From: Priapulus caudatus | Taxonomy: Eukaryota; Priapulida; Priapulimorpha; Priapulimorphida; Priapulidae | Reading direction: 5' to 3' | Assembly (NCBI RefSeq): GCF_000485595.1 | Contig: NW_014577226.1 | Coordinates: 2,416 to 39,214, forward strand | DNA length: 36,799 nt | Part shown: piece by piece, positions 10,416 to 31,132 of the stretch | How the letters are laid out: every line of letters starts with the position of its first letter | Numbering within the stretch: position 1 is the stretch's first letter | Notes under the pieces: model-generated | Told to the model about the DNA's origin: nothing | The model's database searches: none | Seen by the model: the letters and a program-made list of their open reading frames with translations, nothing else | Program-made: the position numbers and the translations under genes

Positions 10416-11249
10416 ATATTATCAAAAACTGCTTACAGAAGCATTGTTTACCGGCTTTTCTTGAAACAGACGTAAAATACTCACTAAATGAACACTGTGT
10501 AATAGTAAATTAGCATCACTCAGTAACAAAATCGCTCAAAATTAGTGTAAAAGGACTAATGATACTGTCCACTGCCACCTTTGTAGGTTACCATCCCACG
10601 ATACAATGCATCTCTGAAAGCACCACGTTATAACAACGCTGTATAACGGAGGTTTCGCCTAGTGGACAAGCCGCAGGAACATATCTTCTCTGTTAAACGA
10701 GTTTCGATGGTATTTGCAGACAAATTGTTGCTAATAGCGCATGAAACGGTGGGTATGCTTGCACTTGTCACTGCAACAGTGACCGCGACACGTGCAGAAA
10801 GTGCCTTAATTGGCTTACGAACATTGACGAATGTGACCTACAAACAGCGCCACCTGCACATTTACACAAATAATCAACTTGCACAACAACACATTGTGGG
10901 ACTGATTGCGTTCATGATTCGGGTACACCCTATACTGTAAAAACGGATACAGAAAGAGACAGAAATTGGCATTTCACATCACCTACGGTGCTCCCAGCTC
11001 GGGCCAGAACCCTGCCCACTGATGATTTCAAGAGCCTGCATGGGACACTTAAGCCGTCAGCTTGCAGCACGTGTAGCAGTGTAGGGAAATTTGTTGTCCA
11101 GTCGAATTCAGACCAAATGAATATACTTATATGGTATGAAGCTGGGTATGTGTACATGTACCCAAAAATGCAAATTTCGCTCCCCTGAGCGCTGTTAAGT
11201 TACAGCAATCCGTGCGCCGCCGTGTGCTGGAGTTGCTCGCGTGGATGAA

Positions 11250-21746
<10,497 letters not shown>

Positions 21747-21762
21747 TGTAGACGCTTTCAAT

Positions 21763-22150
21763 AAACCAATTTATCAGTAACGGGTATTTATACGCGGAAT
21801 ATTGAATGAATGACGAAATCGCGATTCCACTCCACGTAACATGCAGGCGCACGGAACTGAACCACAGTGCTATTGGACGCTGGCGTCACCTAGTGAGAAA
21901 TTTGTACATGTTCAGTGTTTCGAAATTCTGGACGATTACATACACATTTTTCATATAAAATCACTCGTATGTAGGTGCACTCCACCTTTAACGTATAATG
22001 TAAATTAAGTAATTTTCGTTTGGCAGATATTTGGCAGACTCAAACAGATATATTAACTTACCGTACTGGAAACGGAAATTCGAGAAGATAGCAGCTTATT
22101 ATTGAGGTAAAATATTTATATTGGCGTTTTTATTGCAAACTCCTTGTGAG
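21763..22150. repeat. Dispersed repeat at the NARS1 5' end (copy 1)
   Basis: Similar over its length, with gaps, to 32262-32680. Shared blocks include CCAATTTAWCAGTAA, CTATTGGACGCTRGCGTCAC, CGAAATTCTGGACGATTA, ATATTTGGCAGACTCAAA and TTAACTTACYGTACTGGAAA. It starts about 17 bases upstream of the proposed NARS1 ATG, so the NARS1 5' UTR or promoter probably lies within it. Confidence 0.75.
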
Positions 22151-22299
22151 TACCGGGAATGTGCCCTCTATTTTAAATGTATAATTTAAATCATATAAAA
22201 TCAATCTTATCTGTCAAATAATTGGCATGCGCGAGGCCGCGAACACATAACTTGCCCAATCTTACAGTCTAAGCAAATTAGTGTTTAAACACTGGAAAA

Positions 22300-22440
22300 G
22301 ACATTTTCCTATGAATCTACTTACAGGCATGGGCGCAAATGCCATGGGGACACGGTGGACACATCCCCCCACTTTTCGAAGGGTGGGGACACAATATCAA
22401 ATGCCCCCCAGGTTTTTGAACATGTGCTTCTGCGTAATTA
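22300..22440. other. G/C-run block, probable repeat fragment
   Basis: TCCCCCCACTTTTCGAAGGG and GCCCCCCAGGTTTTTG motifs. A block at about 31738-31845 (CCCCCCACATTTTAAAA) is loosely similar. I could not define ends. Confidence 0.35.
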
Positions 22441-24002
22441 TATATAAGCCCATAGCTTCTATAATATTATTTTGTGCTTGTCTCCACTAAATGAAAAAAA
22501 TAGAAAGTATAAAAAAATGACTCCCGATTGATAGCCTAATAGTGACCTGAATACAGGAACCGCGACCGTATACTGCTGCTAGGCACCCTAGGTAGGGGAT
22601 ATTGAAAGGATTGGCTAGTCTCGAGTTCCAGAATCTTGCCACACCATATCCGATCCTACAAGCATGTACATGGATTTAACGTAGACTTGTAATATGTAAG
22701 GCTAGTACGCGCGCGCTCGCTAGCTCTCCAGTAGCTATTGATATCTGTGGTAGATATATATATACATTCGTATATATCTTATATATACATTTCGTATATA
22801 TTTACTACTATTGTACTATTATTTAGGTCGCACTGCACGCCTGAAACGGTGCTCGCGCATACGCACTAACATCCGAGAAGATTATAATATTTTGCAAAAA
22901 TTATGAATTTAAAATGAAGAGGAATTTCAATTCAGAAATAGGAAGCAGACCTTTCATGTAAGTTCTCCACTGCATATACCAGTCTGTATATAACCTGAAT
23001 ACGTTACTTTTTTGGCGCATGCGCAATATCTCACCAGAGGAGTTTTATTTTGTGATGAAAATGCATTTAGTATGATCAGGAGGTATCTCAGCATCGATTT
23101 CTGTAATAAATTCTTATCAGTAGACCTGTGTCTATAATTAGGAGAGCGCCCTAGCCTGCAGGGTGCAAAAGTCCTACATCATCCCCGATCGCCCTTTCCC
23201 TTGTCTCCCTTGTCGCACGCTCCGCCTCCTTCTTTTTCCACCGCACCTAAGCTATCTTCCCTTCCGCCTTCCTTCAGTCACCCACCCCTCACTCCCTCAG
23301 CAAGCTATATTTACGTACTTTTCCTTTGGCCGTACTGCACGTCTGAAACGGTGCTCGCGCATGCGCAATATCTCCCGAGAAGAATAATATTTTGCAAATA
23401 TTGTAAACTTAAAATGAAAAGGAGTTATCCTAGCATAGATTTATATAATAAAATTTCATCAGTAGACCTCACTTCAGAAATAGGAAGCAGCCCTTGCATG
23501 TAAGGTCCCCGGTGCACATACCATGCATGCAGTCACTAGATAACATGGCTACGTTGCTGTTTTAGCGCATGCGCAATATCTTACCAGAGGAGTTTTTTTT
23601 TATGAAAATGCATTTAGTATGGTCAGGGGGTATCTCAGCATCGCTTTCTGTAATAAATTAATATCAGTAGACCTGTGTTTATAATAAGGAGAGCGCCCTA
23701 GCATGTAGGGTGTAAAACTCCTACTTTATCCCCGCGCGCACTTTCCCTTGTCTCCCTTGTCGCACGCTCTGCCTCCTCCTTTTCTCCTCCTTCGCTCCCG
23801 CCCCTCGACTTTCTTCCCTGCCACCTTCCCTTAATTTCCCACCCCTCGCTCCCCCAGCAAGCTATATACGTGCTTTTCCTTTGGCCGTACTGCACGTCTG
23901 AAACAGTGCTCGCGCATGCGCAATATCTCCCGAGAAGAATAATATTTTGCAAACAATATGAATTTAAAATGAAGAGGGGTTATCCTAGCATAGATTTATA
24001 TG

Positions 24003-24722
24003 TAAAGGTAAAGGTTAAACCACCATTGTCTGGTGTAACACCGCGGGATGTGATTGGTGAAGACTGTATCGAATTAACACAGCAAATTTTCTGAGTGGCT
24101 TATTTTTTCGAGTAGCGATCTAGAGCAGCTATCTCCTTCAGCTTTATTAATTTACATTTGAGTAATATTTTAATTACGAATAGAGTCGAATATGTGCATT
24201 TACTGCCATTTTTATGTCCTGCGAGCATTCGGATGGACTCTGTGAGAGCAACCAACCAAGGAGATGCCTAAAACTTTCGCTTTCGGGGTACCGTTGCACA
24301 GCTATATAGACGGAGTATCTGTATTTTATGTCAAGTGGTATCATCTACGATGCGTAGTGCTCCGGTATTTTCAACAGATCCCGGCACAGAAAATTTACAA
24401 GTTTCCGTTGACGAGCAATGTTGCTGAAAAACTGTACTTGTACGTATTATATCATTGAGCAAATCGTAGTTTCCAGGGAAGAGAAGCTCGCGAATAGACG
24501 CTGCGGCGTCTCGGGATGTGATCGAGCTTTATACAATTTACATGAAAAATATTTTCGTGCGAATTTCTTTGATATATTGACATGGGATGTACACATAAAA
24601 ATCTGTCGCTAACATTCAGTGAACAGATGAATGGTAATGCTTGGCAACGGTAAGCGCGCGCGTGCCTGTAACCAGACAGGCTACAAAGTTGGGCACATAG
24701 GAGTGCGCGGCAGGTTAGCATT
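24003..24722. other. Unique-looking DNA inside the repeat array
   Basis: Interrupts the third repeat unit. Short open frames at 24264-24458 and 23870-24094 show no domain I recognise. The part at about 24667-24717 (ACAAAGTTGGGCACATAGG) recurs at 29528-29574. Confidence 0.35.
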
Positions 24723-24977
24723 ACGTGGATAAATGCATTGGAGCGATATAGTTGCGTGCGACGCGCACATCAATTTTAATGTTACTAACACTTTTGTTCA
24801 CACTTTTTTCAAGCACCTGGTGCTAAATGTCTGGAATGTGTTATCGCAACTCATGCGCAGCAAGGCACGATGAAATGCCCGAGACGGAGGTGATATCAGC
24901 TGCATGGGCGCACTAGGTGTTCGTTCACAACCGACCAACACAATGTCTCCACGCTTCCTGCTCGCCTACGCTATGCT
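24723..24977 (+). pseudogene. Leader segment copy 1 (broken signal-peptide ORF)
   Basis: About 255 bp nearly identical to 28447-28726. It includes ATG at 24943 and encodes MSPRFLLAYAML, but then diverges and stops (His, then TAA), because the match ends at 24977. It is a truncated duplicate of the 5' end of the ORF at 28692. Whether either copy is expressed is unknown. Confidence 0.55.
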
Positions 24978-25689
24978 ACACTAAAACACTCGTATTTAAT
25001 GTTATAAAATTTTATCAGTAGACCTCACTTCAGAAATAGGAGGCAGACCTTGCACGTAAGCTCCCCGCTGCATATACCAGTCACTAGCTAACATGGCTTC
25101 GTTACTCTTTTAGCGAATGCGCAATATCTAACAAGAGGAGTTTTATTTTGTAATGTAAATGCATTTAGTATGGTCAGGGAGTATCTCAGCATCGATTTCT
25201 GTAATAAATTCTCTGTGGATCTGTGTTTATTATTAGGAGAGCGCCCTATCTTGTAGGGTGCAAAACTGCTACTTCATCCTCACCCGCCCTTCCCCTGGTC
25301 TCCCGTGTCCCACGCTCAGCCTCTTTTTCCTTTCGCCGCCCCTCAGCTATTTTCCTTACCGCCTTCTTTCCGTCTACTACCACTCTCTCCCTCAGCAAGC
25401 TATATAGCGTGCTTTTCTTTTAGCCGTACTGCACGACTGAAATGGTGCTCGCGCATGCGCAATATCTCCCGAGAAAAAAGATATATTTTGCAAACATTAT
25501 GAATTTAAAATGAAGAGGGGTAATCCTAGCATAGATTTATATGATAAAATGCCATCAGTAGACCTCAATTCAGAAATAGGAAGCAGACCTTGCATGTAAA
25601 GTCCCCACTGCATATATCAGTCTGTATATAACCTGAATACGTTACTGTTTTGGCGCATGCGCAATGTCTTACCAGAGGAGTTTTATATT

Positions 25690-25990
25690 TTCATTTAAAA
25701 TTCTGAATATTTTGTAAAAAATATTATTCTTTTGGGAGGCATATTGCTCCGTCATGTCCATGCGGAGCACGTTTCAGGCGTGCGAGTACAGCCTAAAGAC
25801 AGAATACGTAATATTATAGGTTGGCTGAGGAGAGCAGGGGTGGGAGACTGAGCAATGCGGCAGGAAGATAGCCTAAGCGGGCGGTGAAAGAAAGAGGCTC
25901 GAGCTTTGCGACAAGCGAGACCAAGGGAAAGTGCCGCGCGGATGAAGTAGAGTTTTGCAGCCCTATACAGGCTAGGTGCGGCTCTCTCTT
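25690..25990. repeat. Inverted partial unit of the 500-bp repeat
   Basis: The sequence from about 25690 reads as the reverse complement of the unit (pyrimidine-rich stretch, GCACGCCTGAAACG and GAATAATATTTTTTACAAAA on the minus strand). It turns at about 25690, so direct and inverted units form a large head-to-head repeat. Confidence 0.7.
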
Positions 25991-26116
25991 TTTTGTTTTT
26001 TTTTTCTTTTATATTTTTATCAACACACGTGCTATACACTGATAATATTATTACAGACACGTGCGCTCGGATCGTGCTGAGAACCCTGACCACTAAATGT
26101 AAACTAATTTCATCCC

Positions 26117-26799
26117 NNNNNNNNNNNNNNNNNNNNNNNNNNNNNNNNNNNNNNNNNNNNNNNNNNNNNNNNNNNNNNNNNNNNNNNNNNNNNNNNNNNN
26201 NNNNNNNNNNNNNNNNNNNNNNNNNNNNNNNNNNNNNNNNNNNNNNNNNNNNNNNNNNNNNNNNNNNNNNNNNNNNNNNNNNNNNNNNNNNNNNNNNNNN
26301 NNNNNNNNNNNNNNNNNNNNNNNNNNNNNNNNNNNNNNNNNNNNNNNNNNNNNNNNNNNNNNNNNNNNNNNNNNNNNNNNNNNNNNNNNNNNNNNNNNNN
26401 NNNNNNNNNNNNNNNNNNNNNNNNNNNNNNNNNNNNNNNNNNNNNNNNNNNNNNNNNNNNNNNNNNNNNNNNNNNNNNNNNNNNNNNNNNNNNNNNNNNN
26501 NNNNNNNNNNNNNNNNNNNNNNNNNNNNNNNNNNNNNNNNNNNNNNNNNNNNNNNNNNNNNNNNNNNNNNNNNNNNNNNNNNNNNNNNNNNNNNNNNNNN
26601 NNNNNNNNNNNNNNNNNNNNNNNNNNNNNNNNNNNNNNNNNNNNNNNNNNNNNNNNNNNNNNNNNNNNNNNNNNNNNNNNNNNNNNNNNNNNNNNNNNNN
26701 NNNNNNNNNNNNNNNNNNNNNNNNNNNNNNNNNNNNNNNNNNNNNNNNNNNNNNNNNNNNNNNNNNNNNNNNNNNNNNNNNNNNNNNNNNNNNNNNNNN
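26117..26799. other. Assembly gap (683 N)
   Basis: Unknown bases. Upstream exons of the glutamate receptor at 26809 may be in it. Long frames drawn across the gap are meaningless. Confidence 1.
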
Positions 26800-26808
26800 C
26801 TTTCCCAG

Positions 26809-27009
26809 GTCAGACTCCACAGTCAGTTGTTCTCGCAGGGGCCATCCGAATGCTCGCAGGACACGGGAATGACAGTAGATGCTCAAGGTCTTAACCTACA
26901 AACTATGTTTGGAGTCTTCATTGTGCTACCGATAGGGTTAAGTCTATCACTGCTCCGTCTTCTACTGGAATTCATTGCAGTGAGACGGAAGAGAAACAGG
27001 AAACGTTGA
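26809..27009 (+). CDS. Last exon of an ionotropic glutamate receptor (M4)
   Basis: Acceptor CTTTCCCAG ends at 26808; the frame runs 66 codons to TGA at 27007-27009. It encodes the end of the ligand-binding S2 lobe with a Cys (SQGPSECSQDTG), then LNLQTMFGVFIVLPIGLSLS followed by LLRLLLEF, the pattern of the fourth membrane segment of ionotropic glutamate receptors (LGLxNIGGxFxVLxxGLxLS, then EF), and a short very basic cytoplasmic end (RRKRNRKR). The Trp-Trp often found before this Cys is Leu-Phe here. The channel pore, the ligand-binding core and the start are not in the visible sequence; they may lie in the gap or upstream. No PDZ-binding end is seen. Confidence 0.75.
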   Translation, partial: VRLHSQLFSQGPSECSQDTGMTVDAQGLNLQTMFGVFIVLPIGLSLSLLRLLLEFIAVRRKRNRKR

Positions 27010-28440
27010 GAGCACATGCTGTTGCCGGGTACGATGCGTGTCACAGGGTTTGTTAATCCTCCAGCAGGAACCGCATGTGTTGCTTGTGTGCGGTTGTAAT
27101 TTCATAGATCAACGTAGATATTTTTATCTAGAAATCAGTTACTAATTTAGTAATTCTATAAATTCAAGAATATTCTGGTTGAATCAGAAAGATATTTTTC
27201 GGAGAAACTGATCTGCAGTACGAATGAGGAGTAGAATGCGTTGATAATTGATAAAAAAGAAGTTAAGGTTTAGACATTTTTAACATTGCTTTTTGATATT
27301 ATATGTATTATATGTATCCTATAACTATTATGGCAGATTTCTTTACTTAATTTACTGTCTTACTTTTCAGTATTTGATGATAAAAGGTATGAATGTCTCT
27401 AGAGAAATGTAGACAAAATATTGGCAGCGATAGCTAAATGAATGCGGATTTCTTACAAAAATTGGAATCGGATGTGTGTATTATTATTTGCTACGCGAAA
27501 CTATATAAAGTTTTCCTAACAAAAAGAGTTGATGACTGTCGATATATAAGATACAGGTCTAGATAGTTGAATATTCTTCGGACGAGACTGTCTTGAAAAG
27601 CTTTGCCAATAACAATTTGCCATTGTACCCAATGTCTGATGTTATAGCGTCGCTGTATATCTGCATGTGAGTAGTCTAAAAAAAAAGGTTTTTATTATCA
27701 GTATTTCTCAGTTGATTTATAATGTTAATGGGTGTATATTTACGTCATTGAGATTTATTAAGGAGTTAGCTGTGAAAATGTAAAGGAACGTATTATATGT
27801 CTATTTCACTCTTATCAGCAATCGAATTTTGAGAGTAGGGAAAGTAGTTAGAATTTACTTGTGGTACGCAAACGTAACGATTAATGTCGACCGACCAAAC
27901 AATAGTGCAGTGCGCGTAGGTGAATTCACGAAAGATGAGAAGGAAGGGGCGTGATAGCGGCGGGTTTGGAGGAGGAATGGAGCTGGATGCGAAGGTATAG
28001 GGCGAGTGGTTAGTGGTGATCGCGGGGTCTGTCTTGTGTTCATTATGGTTTAATATTTCTTTATGGTGGACTATATTATCTGCATATAGTGCTGCGTTAT
28101 ATTTGGCACGAGGGACATTGTCTGTTAAGCTTTGTTAGAAAACCGTTGTGATGGCTGCTTCGTACATATGCTTTTTGCGCGCAGTACAAGAGTTTGGATG
28201 TATATTAAAATTGCAAAAATATTGATAGTTTGTTTCTGGTTTCAATCCTGTCAGAAAGCAAATAACTTTTGTTGTATTGTGAAAGTTGAAAATCTCAGGA
28301 TCCATCTTGTAGATTCGTGGCAGGTATGAGATACTAGAGCTTGTCGTAGCGATGTAGAGTAGAATGTGGTAGCTTGTCGTTATTCGATCAGTTTTTAAAA
28401 TCAGGATAGAGCAGGTAGCCGCAGATACGATGTGGAACTC
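27010..28440. other. No recognisable gene; probable 3' UTR and spacer
   Basis: AT-rich DNA following the receptor stop. Nothing beyond short composition-driven frames was seen. Confidence 0.4.
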
Positions 28441-28446
28441 TGGTAC

Positions 28447-28726
28447 ACGTGGACAAATGCATTGGAGCGATATAGTTGCGTGCGACGCGCACATCGATTT
28501 TAATGTTACTGACACTTTTGTTCACACTTTTTTCAAGCACCTGGTGCTAAATGTCTGGAATGTGCTATCGCAACTCATGCGCAGCAAGGCACGATGAAAT
28601 GCCCGAGACGGAGGTGATATCAGCTGCATAAGACGGAGGTGATATCAGCTGCATGGGCGCACTAGGTGTTCGTTCACAACCGACCAACACCATGTCTCCA
28701 CGCTTCCTACTCGCCTACGCTATGCT
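28447..28726 (+). repeat. Leader segment copy 2
   Basis: Matches 24723-24977 almost base for base, with an extra 25-bp tandem copy of GACGGAGGTGATATCAGCTG plus five bases at 28596-28645. It continues into an intact ORF (next entry). Confidence 0.85.
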
Positions 28727-28931
28727 GGCGTCAACCTGTGTTCTGATTAAGACCAACCCGTCCACCTCTTCGGTATGTGGAATTCTGCCGGCAAGCAACA
28801 GCTCCAAAGTTATACAGAACCAGAGCGTCACAGGCTTTCAGCCTTTCCACGGACTCGAAGAATCACACGGCGTGCACATCAACGTAGGACTCTATCAGTC
28901 GCCCGCTTATAAAACAGCGAATCTTTTTTGA
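28692..28931 (+). CDS. Small ORF with signal peptide, unidentified
   Basis: ATG at 28692 (upstream in-frame ATG at 28653 also possible) gives 79 residues. It begins MSPRFLLAYAMLASTCVLI, a convincing secretion signal (basic start, hydrophobic core, small residues before Cys), then Ser/Thr/Asn-rich sequence with N-glycosylation-type NSS and NQS. A good donor-like GTATGT lies inside at 28771, after STSS, so only the first 26-27 codons may be exon 1 of a longer secreted or membrane protein. It lies 1.7 kb after a glutamate-receptor 3' end and a truncated copy lies 1.8 kb before it. It could therefore be the start of a neighbouring receptor copy; that is inference. Confidence 0.45.
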   Translation: MSPRFLLAYAMLASTCVLIKTNPSTSSVCGILPASNSSKVIQNQSVTGFQPFHGLEESHGVHINVGLYQSPAYKTANLF

Positions 28932-29432
28932 GATGCTACTCGATTTACTCGCATGATTTACTCGCATGCGATGCGGTTGCAATGTAAATACCTCCCTATG
29001 AGAGCCTATATAACTGATTAGTTGCATCATTTCTACAATCAGACCGTTTGTTCTATGTCAACAGCTACTGTCAAGCGATCGATTGGTAGACTGGGTTCGT
29101 GGCCCCATTGTTTAACAATGTTTGTACTGCCGAAGGGTCTAGCATGCTTTGAAAGCGTGCAGAGCGTGCTAGCGTCTACTTGTACTAGCGCGTCTATAAC
29201 AAGGAAAACTTGTTAATGGGAATGAGTTATATATATAGCTCTTCGGATCTTGGTTGAGAGACGCTGCCGCCGGGGACTATAGCAAAATCGATGGGAGGAT
29301 GGGAAATTGGGACGGTGAGGGACAGGGAAAATATAACTACTCCGCAGGACTAACGGCTATATGAGGCATTTATACTAGTTCTTCTGATTTTTTACTAGTC
29401 TCGGACTAACGGACTAGCGTTAGTGTCGAACC

Positions 29433-29510
29433 TAGATACAATAATGTAACCCAAACCCAGGATAGGGGTGGGGTAACCCCTCCTGGGTTTGGGTTACATT
29501 ATTGTATCTA
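29433..29510. mobile_element. 78-bp fold-back MITE with 10-bp target duplication
   Basis: Perfect 30-bp arms (29433-29462 and 29481-29510), starting TAGATACAATAATGTAACCC, around an 18-bp spacer. The 10-bp direct repeat GTGTCGAACC flanks it exactly (29423-29432 and 29511-29520). A 9-11 bp duplication points to a Mutator-like mobiliser; inference. Confidence 0.87.
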
Positions 29511-29600
29511 GTGTCGAACCTTGCTGTAACTAGACAGTCTACAAAGTTGGGCACATAGGGGGGCGTGGCAGGATATACGGGGCGCCATGCAGGACAGGGC

Positions 29601-29811
29601 TCAATTTTGTCAACAAAATCCATTTTTGTACCTATAAACTTGACAAAAATGAGTTTTGTTGGACAAAACTCAATTTTTTCTAACAAAACTCAATTCTGTC
29701 TCACTAAAATTCACTTTTGTGCACAAAACTCAATTCTGTCTCACAAAAGTCAATTTTGTGAACACAAAACTCAATTCTGTCAATCCTGTCCCACAAAACT
29801 CAATTTTGTCA
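29601..29811. repeat. Quasi-palindromic ACAAAACTCAATTTTGT array
   Basis: About eight degenerate units, each with ACAAAA, a CTCAA or similar centre and TTTTGT, so that each unit can fold on itself. Spacing is irregular (roughly 17-35 bp). The frames it opens are repetitive and not protein-like. Confidence 0.75.
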
Positions 29812-29937
29812 GCTCATTTGCATAATTTTCGATTTTGTGGCCCAAATATGGCACACGCATGTAAGAAGGGCTACCATTGGTCAGAAACTGGGATGGAGAA
29901 ATGTGTCACGGTCGCCATCTTGTTTCTTTAACTTAAG

Positions 29938-30080
29938 GCGCGTTCACACGGACGTTTTTGGCCCGAGCCTAATTAGGCCCGTGCCAGATTTGGCTCGAGC
30001 CGAGCGTTCACACGGACGTTTTTGGCCCGAGCCTGTGCCAGATTTGGTCCCATCGAAAACGTCGGACCAGCAGGCCCGAG
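29938..30080. repeat. Two direct copies of a GCGTTCACACGGACG module
   Basis: GCGTTCACACGGACGTTTTT followed by GGCCCGAGCC occurs at about 29940 and 30004, 64 bp apart, each followed by GTGCCAGATTTGG. A reverse-oriented AAAACGTC and GGCCCGAGCC-related end lies near 30055. Probably a fragment of a DNA transposon; ends and target duplication not set. Confidence 0.5.
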
Positions 30081-30095
30081 CCAAATTTTAGCACC

Positions 30096-30800
30096 CTGCT
30101 CGCCTACGCTATGCTACACTAAAACACTCGTATTTAATGTTATAAAATTTCATCAGTAGAACTCACTTCAGAAATAGGAGGCAGACCTTGCACGTAAGCT
30201 TCCCGCTGCATATACCGCAACCGGCAGTTAGATGCGATATGATATGACAACTTTTTTTTTGGGGGGGGTTAGGGTTAGGGTTTAGGTTAGGTTTAGGGTT
30301 TAGGTTAGGTTAGGGTTAGGGTTAGGGGTTTTTTTTTTAAGTGCCTAGTAGTCATATCCTAAGTGCCTAGTAGTCATATCATATCGCATCTAACTGCCGG
30401 GTGCCATATACCAGTCACTAGCTAACATGGCTACGTTACTCTTTTAGCGAATGCGCAATATCTAACAAGAGGAGTTTTATTTTGTGATGTAAATGCATTT
30501 AGTATGGTCAGGGGGTATCTCAGCATCGATTTCTGTAATGAATTCTAATCAGTGGACCTGTGTTTATAATAAGGAGAGCGCCCTATCCTGTAGGGTGCAA
30601 AAAATTATAAAATATTATCAGTAGACCTCACTTCAGAAATAGGAAGCAGACCTTGCATGTAAGGTTCCCGCTGCATATATACAATTAAGTACATAACATG
30701 GCTACGTTACTGTTTTAGCGCATGCGCAATATCTCACCAGACGAGTTTCATTTTGTGATGAAAATGCATTCACGGGGTATCTCGGCATCGATTTCTGTAA
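30096..30800. repeat. Second copy of the 24957-25690 repeat region
   Basis: Starts with the leader fragment CTGCTCGCCTACGCTATGCT and continues through CAGTAGAACTCACTTCAGAA and the GCGCATGCGCAATATCT units. It contains element C (30217-30404), which the 25-kb copy lacks. Confidence 0.8.
30217..30404. mobile_element. TIR element C with TTAGGG core and in-window empty site
   Basis: Inverted 32-bp ends: GCAACCGGCAGTTAGATGCG then ATATGATATGAC on the left, GCACCCGGCAGTTAGATGCG then the same on the right, one mismatch. The centre holds a T run, a G run, TTAGGG/TTTAGG variants (about 30268-30327) and another T run. The target duplication CATATACC is at 30209-30216 and 30405-30412. The paralogous DNA at 25071-25078 has a single CATATACC and no element, which proves a precise insertion. 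Confidence 0.92.
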
Positions 30801-31024
30801 TAATTTCTTATCGTTAGACGTGAATATGGGGGTGGGTTCAAAGTGAAATGTTGCAAAATGCATTGCTATCATTTGTGCAATCACGGCATAATCATTGCAA
30901 ATGGGACATCAATGTGAAGGGAAATGAACAGACTTTCCAATGATACCAAATGCAATGATAATAATGCAGGTACAAGAGAGATATCATCGATCAAACCTAA
31001 ATTTCCGAACTTTTTTAGGAGTGT

Positions 31025-31132
31025 ACATGAAAAGTCTCCAAAATCAAAAAAAAACCTTCAGCAGTTTACGGGTTAAGATCTTAACCCGTAAACTGCTGAA
31101 GGATTTTTTTTGATTTTGGAGACTTTTCATGT
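31025..31132. repeat. 108-bp near-perfect palindrome, no spacer
   Basis: Two 54-bp arms meet at 31078/31079 with one mismatch (A-run against ATTTTTTTT). No target duplication is seen at its ends (AGGAGTGT versus CAGATACA). It has no ORF. It may be a fold-back element or a replication-born inverted duplication. Confidence 0.9.

Larger units (their letters stand above)
22826..25690. repeat. Tandem array of about 500-bp units
   Basis: Unit starts (GTACTGCACGTCTGAAACGG-like) occur at about 22826, 23328, 23883 and 25422. Each unit carries GCGCATGCGCAATATCT twice, CAGTAGACCTCACTTCAGAA, a pyrimidine-rich stretch and CTCAGCAAGCTATAT. The third unit is interrupted between about 24002 and 25010 by other DNA, including the leader copy at 24723-24977. 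I do not recognise the family; no transposase or reverse transcriptase frame is visible. Confidence 0.8.

Noticed and set aside
22060-22090. Donor-like GTAAGT as NARS1 exon 1 end
   Set aside because: No ATG in the preceding bases, and the motif is part of a dispersed repeat; it could at most be a 5' UTR exon.
25993-27009. 338-codon frame across the gap
   Set aside because: Most of it is N; only the part after the acceptor at 26808 is supported as coding.
28135-28515. 126-codon minus-strand frame
   Set aside because: No recognisable domain; overlaps the duplicated leader, where the other copy does not keep the frame.
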